A stretch of 64,000 nt of DNA from JAICKM01 sp038228295 (GTDB lineage Bacteria; Chloroflexota; Chloroflexia; QHBQ01; JAICKM01), in assembly GCA_038228295.1 (NCBI GenBank), contig JBBRPH010000013.1:27491-91490 (forward strand). Direction: 5' to 3'. Position 1 is the first letter of the stretch, and every line of letters starts with the position of its first letter. Position numbers and translations under genes: made by a program. This document shows, piece by piece, positions 1-7,962 of the stretch. Under the pieces are notes generated by a model that did not search any database, was not told where the DNA came from, and saw only the letters and a list, made by a program, of their open reading frames with translations.

Positions 1-596
1 TCGCCCACCGCCAGCACTTCATCGGTGATCAGAATGTCGGGGTCCACGCTGATCGCTACCGCGAAGCCGAGCCGCATCACCATGCCCGACGACCAGTGCT
101 TGATCGGCGTGTCAATAAAGCGCGCTAATTCGGCGAAATCCACGATGGCGGGGTAGCGGCTATCCATCTGGCGGTGGTTCAGGCCCAATAGGCTACCGTT
201 GAGATAGACATTTTCGCGCCCGGTCAGGTCGGGGTGGAAGCCGGTGCCCAGTTCAAGCAGTGCTGAGACCTTGCCGCGCACCGACACACTACCTTCGGTC
301 GGATATAGGATGCGGCTGATCATTTTGAGCGAGGTGGACTTGCCCGATCCGTTTTCGCCGATGATACCCAGCGCCTCGCCGGCATAAACCGAGAAGTTGA
401 CATCGCGCAAGGCCCAGAACTCGCGCGTGGGCGGGGCTAGCTCATCCGGCGGCTTGACCAGGCGGCGACCACGCGCCGTCATACTGGTCAACACTTCCTG
501 AAACGAGTTGACCCGCTGCTGCTGCAATAGGAAACGCTTGGAAACATGGCTGAACTTGATGACTTTGACCGGCGCGGCAACGGGCAGAGTAGACAT
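1..596 (-). CDS. ABC transporter ATPase of polysaccharide/teichoic-acid export type (partial)
   Basis: The 198 codons present start at the ATG at 596 and run off the left edge, so the C-terminus is missing. Visible motifs are Walker A GENGSGKST, a signature-like WSSGMVMRLGFAVA, and Walker B DILITDEVLAVG. The long N-terminal lead before the Walker A core and the phrase LLELGTGFHPDLTGRENVYLNG are typical of Wzt/TagH/RfbB ATPases, which drive export of lipid-linked polysaccharide across the cytoplasmic membrane. The gene starts 3 bp after the stop of the ABC-2 permease upstream, so the two are cotranscribed and should form one transporter. Whether it carries a Wzt-type C-terminal carbohydrate-binding domain cannot be seen here. 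The family is certain; the substrate is inferred. Confidence 0.93.
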   Translation of the reverse strand, partial: MSTLPVAAPVKVIKFSHVSKRFLLQQQRVNSFQEVLTSMTARGRRLVKPPDELAPPTREFWALRDVNFSVYAGEALGIIGENGSGKSTSLKMISRILYPTEGSVSVRGKVSALLELGTGFHPDLTGRENVYLNGSLLGLNHRQMDSRYPAIVDFAELARFIDTPIKHWSSGMVMRLGFAVAISVDPDILITDEVLAVG

Positions 597-599
597 AGC

Positions 600-2348
600 T
601 TATAATTCCTCCCCGAAGCGGCGACTGAGGCTGCGGAAGAACCCATAGCCCAGAGCCAGCACAACCAGCGAGGTGATCAACGTCCCCAGGATGGAGGCGG
701 GATCAGGACCGGTTGCGCCGGGATCCAACCCATCGTTGTACAGGATGATGCGGAAATTCGAGATCAGCGAAGCCATTGGATTGAGCCGGTACATCCAACC
801 CTCTAGATCGCGCGACACCACTTCATGCGCGTCATAGATGATCGGGGTCAGGAAGAACCAAGCCGTGATACCCACTTCCATGATCGCTTGCGTGTCGCGG
901 AAAAAGACATTGAGTGCGGCCCCGAACAGCGCCACCCCGGTCAAGAAAATCGCCTCGATAACGATCAGCGCCGGCAGCCAAACAATGTTGGGCGAAAGCT
1001 GCATATGGGTCGCGCCCGCCGTTACCCATTGGCGTACCTGACCATCGTCGCTACCCGACACCACGAGCGCATCCGCGTGCAGCCCGTCGGGGGCGAAAGT
1101 TACGCTGTTGACCTTCGCAGTGTGCCCGGTGAACGCACGCAACAGGGTACCGTCGCTCACCCGCCAAAGGCGCACGGCATGATCATCGCCGCCCGTCGCA
1201 AGCAGGGTACCGCTGGGCGTAGAGTCGAAAGCCAAACTGTAGACGGTGGTCTTATTACCGGTTAAGGTGCGGAGCGGGCGACCGTCGCCGGTGCGCCAGA
1301 GCTGCACCATGCCGTCCGTCGCGCCGGCTGCCATGGTCGCGCCGTCGCGGCTGAAAGCAATACTCACCACCGGCGCACTCAACCCCTCGCGGGTGCCGAT
1401 CAGTTGCCCGTCGGCCAGCCGCCAGAGACGCACCTTGTGGTCGTCGTTTGCGGTCGCCAGGAACTGGGCATCCGGCGTGAACGCTAGGTTCCAAACGGCT
1501 TGCCCACTGATGAGCGCCGGCAGCGGAGTCCAGTTCACAAAATCAGTGCCGTGCCACAGCCGCACACTGCCGTCGCGCAGGCCCGCCGCCAGGGTTTGCC
1601 CATCTGAGGAAAACGCCACGCTGCTGATCGGCGTGTTGGGTACATCGAGGGTGCGCAGCACTGCGCCGTCGCCCACCCGCCAGAGGTGGATCTTGTGATC
1701 GTCGGCGGCAGCGGCCACGGTTTGACCGTCGGGGGCAAAGGCGACGCTGGATACCGCCGCGCCGGCCGGCAGAGTCAGCAGCGGCGCGCCGTCACCGTTG
1801 CGCCAAAGCCGCACCGTGCCGTCGTCGCCGCCCGAAACCAGCAGCGCGCCGCCCGGCGCAACCGCCACGCTTGCCACCGGCCCCGTATGGCCTTTGATCG
1901 TCCGCAGGTCAGCCCCGGTGCCGGCCAAGAGGATCAGCACGAACAGCACCGGCAGAGCCAGCAGGAAGTTGATACCGTTAGAGACGACCACGCTAAGAGG
2001 TAATAGGGCGCGCGGAAAATAGACCTTTTTGATCAGGTGGCCGTTGCCGACAATGCTGGTGATGCCGCCCAGCACTGCCGCCGCGCACCAGTTCCAGGGC
2101 AGCAGGGCGACAAAGACAAAGATGTGGAACTGGGTTTTATTCGACTTCAGCAGTTGGGTGAAAACAAACCAGTAGACGCCCATCATCAGCAAGGGATTGA
2201 GCAGCGACCACAGGAAGCCGATAAACGAGCCACGATAGCGCACTTTGAGGTCACGGACGACTAGGTTCCGCAGCAAATCGCGGTAGGCCACCACGTCACG
2301 GGAGCGAGCGAGCAAAAAGGGGGATCCTCTCCAGACCGGTACAGGCAC
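600..2348 (-). CDS. ABC-2 type export permease with an inserted seven-bladed WD40 propeller
   Basis: The 582-residue protein is a Wzm/TagG-type permease split by a propeller. Membrane segments lie near residues 42-66, 74-98 and 113-142, then again near 454-480, 486-507 and 552-572. The hallmark ALNVFFRDT follows the fourth segment. Residues about 148-443 (plus-strand 1020-1907) form seven WD40 repeats, most ending in LW. Removing them leaves about 286 residues, a normal permease length. Positive charges at residues 107-113 and 484 put both sides of TM3-TM4 in the cytosol, so the propeller sits in the TM3-TM4 loop outside the cell. The start is GTG, because a stop lies two codons upstream; no clear ribosome site is visible. 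It is the first gene of the operon with the ATPase. The reading frame is open through both junctions, so this looks like a genuine domain insertion. Confidence 0.93.
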   Translation of the reverse strand: MPVPVWRGSPFLLARSRDVVAYRDLLRNLVVRDLKVRYRGSFIGFLWSLLNPLLMMGVYWFVFTQLLKSNKTQFHIFVFVALLPWNWCAAAVLGGITSIVGNGHLIKKVYFPRALLPLSVVVSNGINFLLALPVLFVLILLAGTGADLRTIKGHTGPVASVAVAPGGALLVSGGDDGTVRLWRNGDGAPLLTLPAGAAVSSVAFAPDGQTVAAAADDHKIHLWRVGDGAVLRTLDVPNTPISSVAFSSDGQTLAAGLRDGSVRLWHGTDFVNWTPLPALISGQAVWNLAFTPDAQFLATANDDHKVRLWRLADGQLIGTREGLSAPVVSIAFSRDGATMAAGATDGMVQLWRTGDGRPLRTLTGNKTTVYSLAFDSTPSGTLLATGGDDHAVRLWRVSDGTLLRAFTGHTAKVNSVTFAPDGLHADALVVSGSDDGQVRQWVTAGATHMQLSPNIVWLPALIVIEAIFLTGVALFGAALNVFFRDTQAIMEVGITAWFFLTPIIYDAHEVVSRDLEGWMYRLNPMASLISNFRIILYNDGLDPGATGPDPASILGTLITSLVVLALGYGFFRSLSRRFGEEL

Positions 2349-2410
2349 AGACTAAAAGACCGGTCCCTTCGCATAACGAAAAGCCCGGCGGCGGGTTGCA
2401 TATCCTTTGG

Positions 2411-2440
2411 ATTATACTTGTGCCCCTTTGGAGGTGTCAA
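2411..2440 (-). promoter_or_regulatory. Sigma-70 type promoter of the ABC export operon
   Basis: On the minus strand a perfect TTGACA (2440-2435) is followed after 18 bp by a perfect TATAAT (2416-2411). The predicted transcript start near 2404 gives a leader of about 55 nt before the permease GTG. Confidence 0.85.
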
Positions 2441-2458
2441 GCAGAGCCGCGCCGGTTA

Positions 2459-2507
2459 TGCTAAAATAACCCTATGTTCACCATCCTGCGAAGTAAATTA
2501 CGCCCGC
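2459..2507 (+). repeat. Copy 1 of a 49-bp direct repeat (duplicated regulator start)
   Basis: This segment matches 3347-3395 with two mismatches at an offset of 888 bp. It covers the -10-like TAAAAT, the ATG and the first 11 codons of the downstream BTAD regulator. Confidence 0.9.
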
Positions 2508-2542
2508 ATCAAGTAAAATTTCTGCCGGTTGCGAGGTGTTGA
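2474..2542 (+). pseudogene. 22-codon remnant of the BTAD regulator start, or a leader peptide
   Basis: It begins with the same MFTILRSKLRP as the regulator at 3362, leaves that sequence after codon 11 and stops at a TGA 6 bp before the next ATG. It may be a truncated duplicate left by a recombination event. Since it keeps the -10-like sequence and start codon, it could also be translated as a short leader. Nothing in the sequence decides between these. Confidence 0.55.
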
Positions 2543-2548
2543 GAGATA

Positions 2549-3247
2549 ATGCGTATGCGCTGGAGTAAGCTACAATCGAGACGTTCCTTTTGGCTCGGTC
2601 TCCTACTGCTGGCAATGCTGGGCATTGGGGTGTTGGGGGGCCAAGTACGTGGCAACGATCCCTGGGCTGGACCGGAATCGGATTATATCGGTACGGGATC
2701 GGACATTATGGACCAGCAAACCGCAAATGCTAATTCGGCGGCGCAAGCGACGACCGCCGCAGTTGCGGACAAACTCACCTCCGATGGTCAGCAGGCATTT
2801 ACCGGCAAAAGCGCTGACACATGGACAGCCCCAAATATTCCCGATCCCCTGCCACCCACAGGCATTATGACGGGTTCGGAATCTTTACCATCTATGCCGG
2901 GTTGGGGACGTGTCTACAAATTTGAAAACACTTGGCAACAAGTCATATCCGGCACGCTGTATAAGGCTTACGCCGGAATCGCACTTGAACCCGATTATCA
3001 AGTGCCGAATCAAAACTTAATTCCGCAAGGTATCATTCACATTCAGACAGACCCCTTGGATGTCATGTCCACCGCACCGACGAGCAGCGGCTCCTACACA
3101 ACGCCCACCCGTACCGGTTCGCTCCACATTACCGCCGCCACCGGCTTGTGCTTGACGATGGTCTCTACGCAGGGGACGACCTATCAGTTCGATGTCCAAA
3201 GCGGCGCATGGAGCTGTACGCCGGCTAATCAGGGGCCGCCCCCGTGA
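2549..3247 (+). CDS. Secreted protein of unknown function
   Basis: The 232 residues start with MRMRWSKLQSRR and a hydrophobic stretch (about 16-30), a signal peptide or anchor, so the protein is exported. The mature part is polar, rich in Ser, Thr, Pro and Gly, and has two cysteines near the C-terminus (LCLTM and WSCTP). I recognise no domain. A GAGAG element lies just upstream of the ATG, and a strong hairpin terminator follows the stop. The gene sits between the two copies of a 49-bp repeat derived from the next gene, which suggests it was inserted beside a duplicated regulator start. It may be transcribed from the duplicated -10 element. Confidence 0.75.
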   Translation: MRMRWSKLQSRRSFWLGLLLLAMLGIGVLGGQVRGNDPWAGPESDYIGTGSDIMDQQTANANSAAQATTAAVADKLTSDGQQAFTGKSADTWTAPNIPDPLPPTGIMTGSESLPSMPGWGRVYKFENTWQQVISGTLYKAYAGIALEPDYQVPNQNLIPQGIIHIQTDPLDVMSTAPTSSGSYTTPTRTGSLHITAATGLCLTMVSTQGTTYQFDVQSGAWSCTPANQGPPP

Positions 3248-3267
3248 GTTAGATAAGCAGCGTACAC

Positions 3268-3302
3268 AGAGACGGGCCTAGGTGATTCCTAGGCCCGTCT
3301 CT
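3268..3302 (+). terminator. Strong intrinsic terminator
   Basis: A perfect 15-bp stem (AGAGACGGGCCTAGG and its complement) encloses a 5-nt loop and is followed by a short T-rich tail. It ends transcription of the secreted-protein gene. Confidence 0.85.
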
Positions 3303-3346
3303 ATTTCGATTATACGTTCCCACCCCCTACATAAAAGTGCGCGTTG

Positions 3347-3395
3347 TGCTAAAATAGCCCCATGTTCACCATCCTGCGAAGTAAATTACGCCCGC
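3347..3395 (+). repeat. Copy 2 of the 49-bp direct repeat, with a possible leaderless start
   Basis: This is the intact counterpart of 2459-2507. TAAAAT at 3350-3355 lies 6 bp before the regulator ATG at 3362 and no Shine-Dalgarno site is present, so a leaderless transcript is plausible. No good -35 box is visible. Confidence 0.7.
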
Positions 3396-5701
3396 CGACC
3401 GTGCGACGCGAGGCGCTGGATCGGGCGACCCTATTGCAACGCCTGGATACGGCCGTCGGAGGGGCGGCGACGGCAGGGCGCGTGGTGCTGGTGAACGCCG
3501 CGCCGGGCTACGGCAAAAGCACACTGCTGGCCGCCTGGGCCGCGCGCCTGGGCGAGGGCGGTACCCCCGTGGTCTGGTATAACCTGTCGCCGGGCGATCG
3601 GGCATTGCCGGTCTTTTTGACCTACCTGGAAGCGGGCTTGCGGGCCGCCGTGCCGGGCTTTGCCCCCGCGCCGGGGCCGGCGGCGCACGGCGCGAGTGAC
3701 GACGAATCGGCTACCGACCCTGCCGACGCCGTGAACGTCGAAGCCGCCGTCACACCACTGCTGGGCGCGCTTGACCTGGCTCTCAGCGGCGGCTTGCCGA
3801 CCTTCCAGCCCGCTGTCGGTCGTCCGCGCCTATTGATCGTCCTCGAGGATCTGCATCATGTGGCCGGCCACCCCGCTATCGAAATGGCGCTGGCTTTCCT
3901 GATCCACCACCTGCCGGCGGGCCTGGTGCTGACCCTGACGGGCCGCCACGACCCCAGCACGGGGCTGCCGCTGGCCCGGCTGCGGAGCCGGCGCCAGGTG
4001 ACGGCTATCGGCGAGGAGGAGTTGCGCCTGCTGCCGAGCGAAGCCGGACGGGCCTTTCCGGCGCTAGCGAAGGCCGCAAAAGGGCGCAGCGCGTTAGCGC
4101 ACTTACTGGACGTGCTGGAAGGCTGGCCCATCGGCTATCATATCGCCGCCGAAGCGCTAGGCGACGAAGTGCTAACCGCCCGCCAGAGCGATGCCGACGG
4201 CGCGCAATTAGCGCGGCGCATCACCGATGAACTGGCGCTCTACCTGGAAGAAGAAGTCCTTTCGCAGGTGGGCGAACCGCTCTACTCGTTCCTGCTCCAA
4301 GCATCAGTGCTGGATGCGATCACCATTCCGGCCGCCGATGCGCTGCGCGAGCGGCGCGGCAGCGAGGTGATGATCGGGCAGGCGCAGCGCCTGCACCTAT
4401 TTGTGCGGCGCACCCACACCGAGCCGGCCGTGTACCGCTACCATCCGCTGTTTCGCGCCTTTCTCTATGAGCGACTAGCCGAGATGTACGGTCACGACGA
4501 GAAACGCCGGCTCCAGCGGCTGGCCGCTGCCTATGCCGCCGGTCTGGGCGATTGGCAGGGCGCGGCGCGCCAATTCCTGGCCGCAGGTGATGTGGACGCA
4601 GCGCTGGCGGCAGTGAATGTACAACGCGAGCAACTCTTGGAAGCCGATACGCCGCCGCTGGATAACGGAGCCGGCCCCTCGCCGGAGCGGGATAAGCCCC
4701 CGGCAGTAGAAGAGATCGGCCTGGCGCTGCGCAACACCGGTGAGGCAGCCGCCCGCCGCCGCTTGGTTGAACTACTGGGGCGCCAAGCCGGAGCCGAGGA
4801 TATGCCGCTGCTGGAACCGTTCTTGACCGATACAGATCGTGGCGTGCAGGCCGCCGCCCAGGCCGTCCTAAGCGACCTAACGCGCCGCACGTCGGGCACG
4901 CTGCGCATCGCCATGTTCGGTGGGCTAACGATTTGGCGCGGGGATGAGCGGGTGGATGAGCGCGAGTGGCGCCGCAAGCGCGCCAAATTGCTGCTGGCCT
5001 ATCTGTTGCTGGCGGGGCCGGAAGGCGCGTCCCGCCAGACGATTGCCGAGAAGGTCTGGCCCGATGCCTTGCCGGGCGAAGGTAACGACCAATTTTACGC
5101 GCACCTGCGGGCGCTGCGCGCGGTGCTGGAACCGACGCGCGAAAAGGGCGGCGATACCGTCCAGATCAAAAATCAGCAGGGCCGCTACGCTTTCGCGTTT
5201 GAACACCCCCACCACTGGGATCTAGAGGAGTTTTTGCGCTACCGCGATGCCGGGCGGCGGGCCGAGCGGCTGGGCCGCGTGGCTGAGGCGACAGCAGCCT
5301 ATGAGTCGGCGGTGGCAATCTATGCCGGCGATCTGATGCCGGAGCCGCCGTTCACCGATGTGGCCTGGCTCTACAACCTGCGCTTGGCCTGTCGCGAGGA
5401 TCTGCTTTCGATGCAGACCTATCTGGCCGAGCGCGCCGCTGCCGACGAAAACTGGGAGGCGGCCTTCGACCACTGGCGCGTGATCCTGACGCAAGAACCG
5501 GCGCGCGAGGTAGTCCACGCCCGCCTGATGGCGACCTATGCGCGGTTGGGCCGCCGCGACGAGGCGCTGGCCCAGTTCCAAGCCTGCCGCACCGCGCTGC
5601 GCCGCGAACTGGGCACCGAGCCGCTGCCCAGCACGGTCGAACTCTACACCCAGATCCTCAACCACACCAGCGATGTGGGCAGTCGCAGTTTGGTGCTGTA
5701 A
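3362..5701 (+). CDS. STAND-type transcriptional regulator with C-terminal winged helix and BTAD domain
   Basis: The 779-residue protein starts with the KLRPP box seen at the N-terminus of MalT/LuxR-type STAND ATPases. Walker A (APGYGKST) is at about 47-55 and a Walker B-like LLIVLEDLHH at about 157-166. The middle is an NB-ARC-like helical region. Residues about 512-600 form an OmpR-type winged helix (RRKRAKLLLAYLLLAG ... IAEKVWPD). Residues about 605-770 form a TPR-like bacterial transcriptional activation domain (BTAD). DNA binding therefore comes from the SARP/AfsR-type module rather than a LuxR helix-turn-helix. In this family ATP and an inducer usually control oligomerisation and activation; the inducer and target genes are unknown here. 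Confidence 0.9.
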   Translation: MFTILRSKLRPPTVRREALDRATLLQRLDTAVGGAATAGRVVLVNAAPGYGKSTLLAAWAARLGEGGTPVVWYNLSPGDRALPVFLTYLEAGLRAAVPGFAPAPGPAAHGASDDESATDPADAVNVEAAVTPLLGALDLALSGGLPTFQPAVGRPRLLIVLEDLHHVAGHPAIEMALAFLIHHLPAGLVLTLTGRHDPSTGLPLARLRSRRQVTAIGEEELRLLPSEAGRAFPALAKAAKGRSALAHLLDVLEGWPIGYHIAAEALGDEVLTARQSDADGAQLARRITDELALYLEEEVLSQVGEPLYSFLLQASVLDAITIPAADALRERRGSEVMIGQAQRLHLFVRRTHTEPAVYRYHPLFRAFLYERLAEMYGHDEKRRLQRLAAAYAAGLGDWQGAARQFLAAGDVDAALAAVNVQREQLLEADTPPLDNGAGPSPERDKPPAVEEIGLALRNTGEAAARRRLVELLGRQAGAEDMPLLEPFLTDTDRGVQAAAQAVLSDLTRRTSGTLRIAMFGGLTIWRGDERVDEREWRRKRAKLLLAYLLLAGPEGASRQTIAEKVWPDALPGEGNDQFYAHLRALRAVLEPTREKGGDTVQIKNQQGRYAFAFEHPHHWDLEEFLRYRDAGRRAERLGRVAEATAAYESAVAIYAGDLMPEPPFTDVAWLYNLRLACREDLLSMQTYLAERAAADENWEAAFDHWRVILTQEPAREVVHARLMATYARLGRRDEALAQFQACRTALRRELGTEPLPSTVELYTQILNHTSDVGSRSLVL

Positions 5702-5703
5702 GA

Positions 5704-5745
5704 GGGGGATCGGGGGTCGGGGGTCAGGGGTCGGGAGACGGGTTC
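5704..5745 (+). repeat. Heptamer tandem array (CGGGGGT type), G-rich
   Basis: Six units of seven bases, two of them exactly CGGGGGT, lie directly after the regulator stop. Runs of 5, 5, 5, 4 and 3 G separated by 2-3 bases also fit a G-quadruplex motif. Confidence 0.75.
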
Positions 5746-5751
5746 GGTCCG

Positions 5752-6198
5752 TTAAGGGCCACCTTGCAGCCCGTATGTAACGTAACAATCCTCGCCGTTG
5801 GGGACAATCAGGACGAATTGCAGCCCTGATGTGGTCTTGGCAAGGATGGGAGGCGGCGAGTCCGCCCAAGCAGGGACCGATCCCACTTGCACGAGGGGCC
5901 ATAAAGCGTCGGCGCGCAAATTCGCCTGGGACGCACAAAGATGCAAACCATAACACCTAGCCTGCGTGTTCACGGAACAGTCCGCCGCTGCGTAACTCCG
6001 CCCATTATATTCAATATGGTAGGGTAACCCACCTACAGCAGGTGCCGCAAACCCAAGGTGCCACGCTGCCCACGGTAAAAGCAGATAGCCAAGCAGCATT
6101 ACACCTAGCAACCCGGCTGATCCCACTAACAAGCCGATCCTATGCGAAGATAACCATGTTTGTATGTTGTTGTGTATCTGTCTTTTAGGCAAACACAT
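5752..6198 (-). CDS. Small membrane-anchored protein of unknown function
   Basis: The 148-residue protein has a short basic N-terminus, one or two hydrophobic segments (about 21-50), and an exported tail with four cysteines (DCSV, ARCYG, HLCAS, EDCYV) that could form disulfides. I recognise no family. It faces away from the BTAD regulator and ends 50 bp from that gene's stop. The ATG at 6198 is preceded by GGGG. It may belong with the next two minus-strand genes, whose base composition is more AT-rich. Confidence 0.6.
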   Translation of the reverse strand: MCLPKRQIHNNIQTWLSSHRIGLLVGSAGLLGVMLLGYLLLPWAAWHLGFAAPAVGGLPYHIEYNGRSYAAADCSVNTQARCYGLHLCASQANLRADALWPLVQVGSVPAWADSPPPILAKTTSGLQFVLIVPNGEDCYVTYGLQGGP

Positions 6199-6289
6199 TA
6201 CCCCATGCAGTAACCTGTTCTTAGGACAGATTTAGTAGTTAAATAACTGCTATTATCCACTAATTTACGGACTCACCAGTCTTGATGAG

Positions 6290-6958
6290 TCAAAAGTGAA
6301 TATTGATAGCCTGTATTCCAGCAATACGCCAGCCATCTTGTGTCCTCACCAAGGTAGCTTTGGCAAGTGCAGCACCATCATCATATTCTACTTCCGCATA
6401 TGAGCCATTAATCTTGATAGACTTGTAGCTGAAAAAATTGGGCTGATCTGGTATGGATGGAGCCATACTACTACGATGGCGTGGTACTCCAACAATACCC
6501 TTAATACTTTTTAGATCAGCAGATGTCACACTCCGACCGGCAGCTTTCGCTTGCGCTTCAACTTTCTCTAATCCCTCTACTCCTCTTTGAGCATCTAATG
6601 TTTGTGCTATTTTAAACGATAGGTATCCATTGTCTTCCAATCCATCACTAGAACTTCCTCGTACATTCCGCACTTGATTAAGAAACGATGGTTGATCATC
6701 AACTAATGAAACCTTGCTGTCGTTGATATAGACCGAAGGATACTGTGAGGTATCGAATGTCGCGAAACCTACTGCATTTACATCATAAGAGTGTTTAATA
6801 AGAGCTTCAATTGCTACAGCTTGAGCATTATCGCCTATAACTTCAACCTTTGATCTGATTGCGTCATTTTGATGGCTGGATGAAGCCGAAACACCAATGC
6901 TAAACAGCACGAATACTATCATCAAACCAAAAACAGTTACCTGTACAAAACGTTTCAT
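6290..6958 (-). CDS. Secreted protein of unknown function, AT-rich
   Basis: The 222-residue protein has a clear signal peptide (residues 1-26, MKRFVQVTVFG ... SIGVSA). The C-terminal third (YAEVEYDDGAALAKATLVR ... GWRIAGIQ) resembles the folds of secreted SnoaL/NTF2-like or DUF4878 proteins, where a charged strand precedes a final GWRI strand, but this match is weak. A good ribosome site (GGAGAGG) precedes the ATG. The gene is clearly more AT-rich than most of the window and lies next to the Amidase_6 gene of similar composition, so the pair may have arrived together. Confidence 0.7.
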   Translation of the reverse strand: MKRFVQVTVFGLMIVFVLFSIGVSASSSHQNDAIRSKVEVIGDNAQAVAIEALIKHSYDVNAVGFATFDTSQYPSVYINDSKVSLVDDQPSFLNQVRNVRGSSSDGLEDNGYLSFKIAQTLDAQRGVEGLEKVEAQAKAAGRSVTSADLKSIKGIVGVPRHRSSMAPSIPDQPNFFSYKSIKINGSYAEVEYDDGAALAKATLVRTQDGWRIAGIQAINIHF

Positions 6959-7021
6959 GATGTTCCTCTCCTGAATAATCTGTGATCTCCTAGCAATCTT
7001 TTCAGAACACGAACTTTCAGA

Positions 7022-7705
7022 CTACCAAACTATACTCCAGTACCATTCGAGGGTTCCTGCGGGGATACCATCGTCCCAGATAACACGCTTGCGAGCCGTA
7101 GTGTGCTGATCAGCCAATATGCCCCAAACGCCAAGAGTCAAGACGGTGCCTCCTTCTTTGGCTGGAACATATTCTTGGTTGTAATTACGATCAACAATCA
7201 CTCGTGCATGAGAAGGTACGGAGTAACCCGGCCATTGCAACAGCAGAACGTCTCCGTTCTGAAGGTTGTTGACACTTGAATACGCTTGATACCTAGATCC
7301 TTGGTACTGAGACATATGCCGATTCATCCAATCAGCAGCAGACCAGCTTTTTGAGTTAGGAGTATATGCAGTGGGGTTCGTGTGCCACCACTCGTAGATG
7401 TCATTAGGATCTTGTCCACAGCAACCAGCTAGTTCAGGCAAGGTGCCTGCTCTCATAACTTGAGAGGCAAAATTTGTACAGTCAGCACCGCCGCCAAGAT
7501 TACTATAATCATGGTAGTTTGGGTTGAAACTGTGTGCCCAGGTATCGGCGTAGCTTGCTGCCGCAGAGCGATTATAACTACAACAAGCAAGAGCAGAAGG
7601 TGAATTCGAAACGTTAAATCCTCCACTTATCAGCGCAACAAGGATTCCTACTAATACTCCAGCTAAACGGTAGTGAAACATCCGAGTACGAATTATCCTA
7701 AGCAC
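7022..7705 (-). CDS. Secreted Amidase_6 domain protein (putative cysteine hydrolase)
   Basis: The 227-residue protein has an N-terminal signal segment (about 10-40). The hallmark of the Amidase_6 family (PF12671) follows: YNRSAAASYADTWA, then GGGADCTNFASQVMRAG with the likely catalytic cysteine, and later PSHARVIVD with a candidate histidine. Such proteins are thought to be extracellular cysteine peptidases or amidases related to CHAP/NlpC folds. The GTG start at 7705 is chosen because AAGGAGAG sits at ideal spacing before it. The gene is AT-rich compared with its neighbours and shares that with 6290-6958. The catalytic role is inferred from the family only. Confidence 0.82.
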   Translation of the reverse strand: MLRIIRTRMFHYRLAGVLVGILVALISGGFNVSNSPSALACCSYNRSAAASYADTWAHSFNPNYHDYSNLGGGADCTNFASQVMRAGTLPELAGCCGQDPNDIYEWWHTNPTAYTPNSKSWSAADWMNRHMSQYQGSRYQAYSSVNNLQNGDVLLLQWPGYSVPSHARVIVDRNYNQEYVPAKEGGTVLTLGVWGILADQHTTARKRVIWDDGIPAGTLEWYWSIVW

Positions 7706-7962
7706 GTTTTTCTCTCCTTAGCGATTACTTTGGCTTATACAGGTTGAGAGATAGAAGCCGTTTTTACATTTACGATTGCTGTATTCGATCTTAAATTTTT
7801 ATCCTCAAATTCAATCTCATGGTTTTATTTCTCTCCAGACGATAATTATAACATACTCAAAGAAGCTTGTACATAGTACTTTTGTCCTATATTAGGGCTA
7901 TGATGTCGTATTCATAGTAACCAAGCGTAACATTTGTATTCAGTACTACGAAGACTTATTAT
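7706..7962. other. AT-rich intergenic region
   Basis: This ~257-bp spacer is the most AT-rich part of the window. On the minus strand it contains TATAAT preceded by TGT (near 7845-7850) without a good -35 box, a possible promoter for the Amidase_6 gene. A 9-codon ORF behind GGAGAG lies within that leader. No other gene is visible. Confidence 0.4.

Noticed and set aside
600..2348. WD40-in-permease as a simple assembly chimera
   Set aside because: Both junctions keep the frame, the insert is exactly seven blades, and the two permease halves add up to a normal length. An artefact would be unlikely to do all three, though long reads should confirm.
7810..7840. Nine-codon leader peptide before the Amidase_6 gene
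   Set aside because: It has a ribosome-site-like GGAGAG but no codon pattern or downstream attenuator hairpin to support it.
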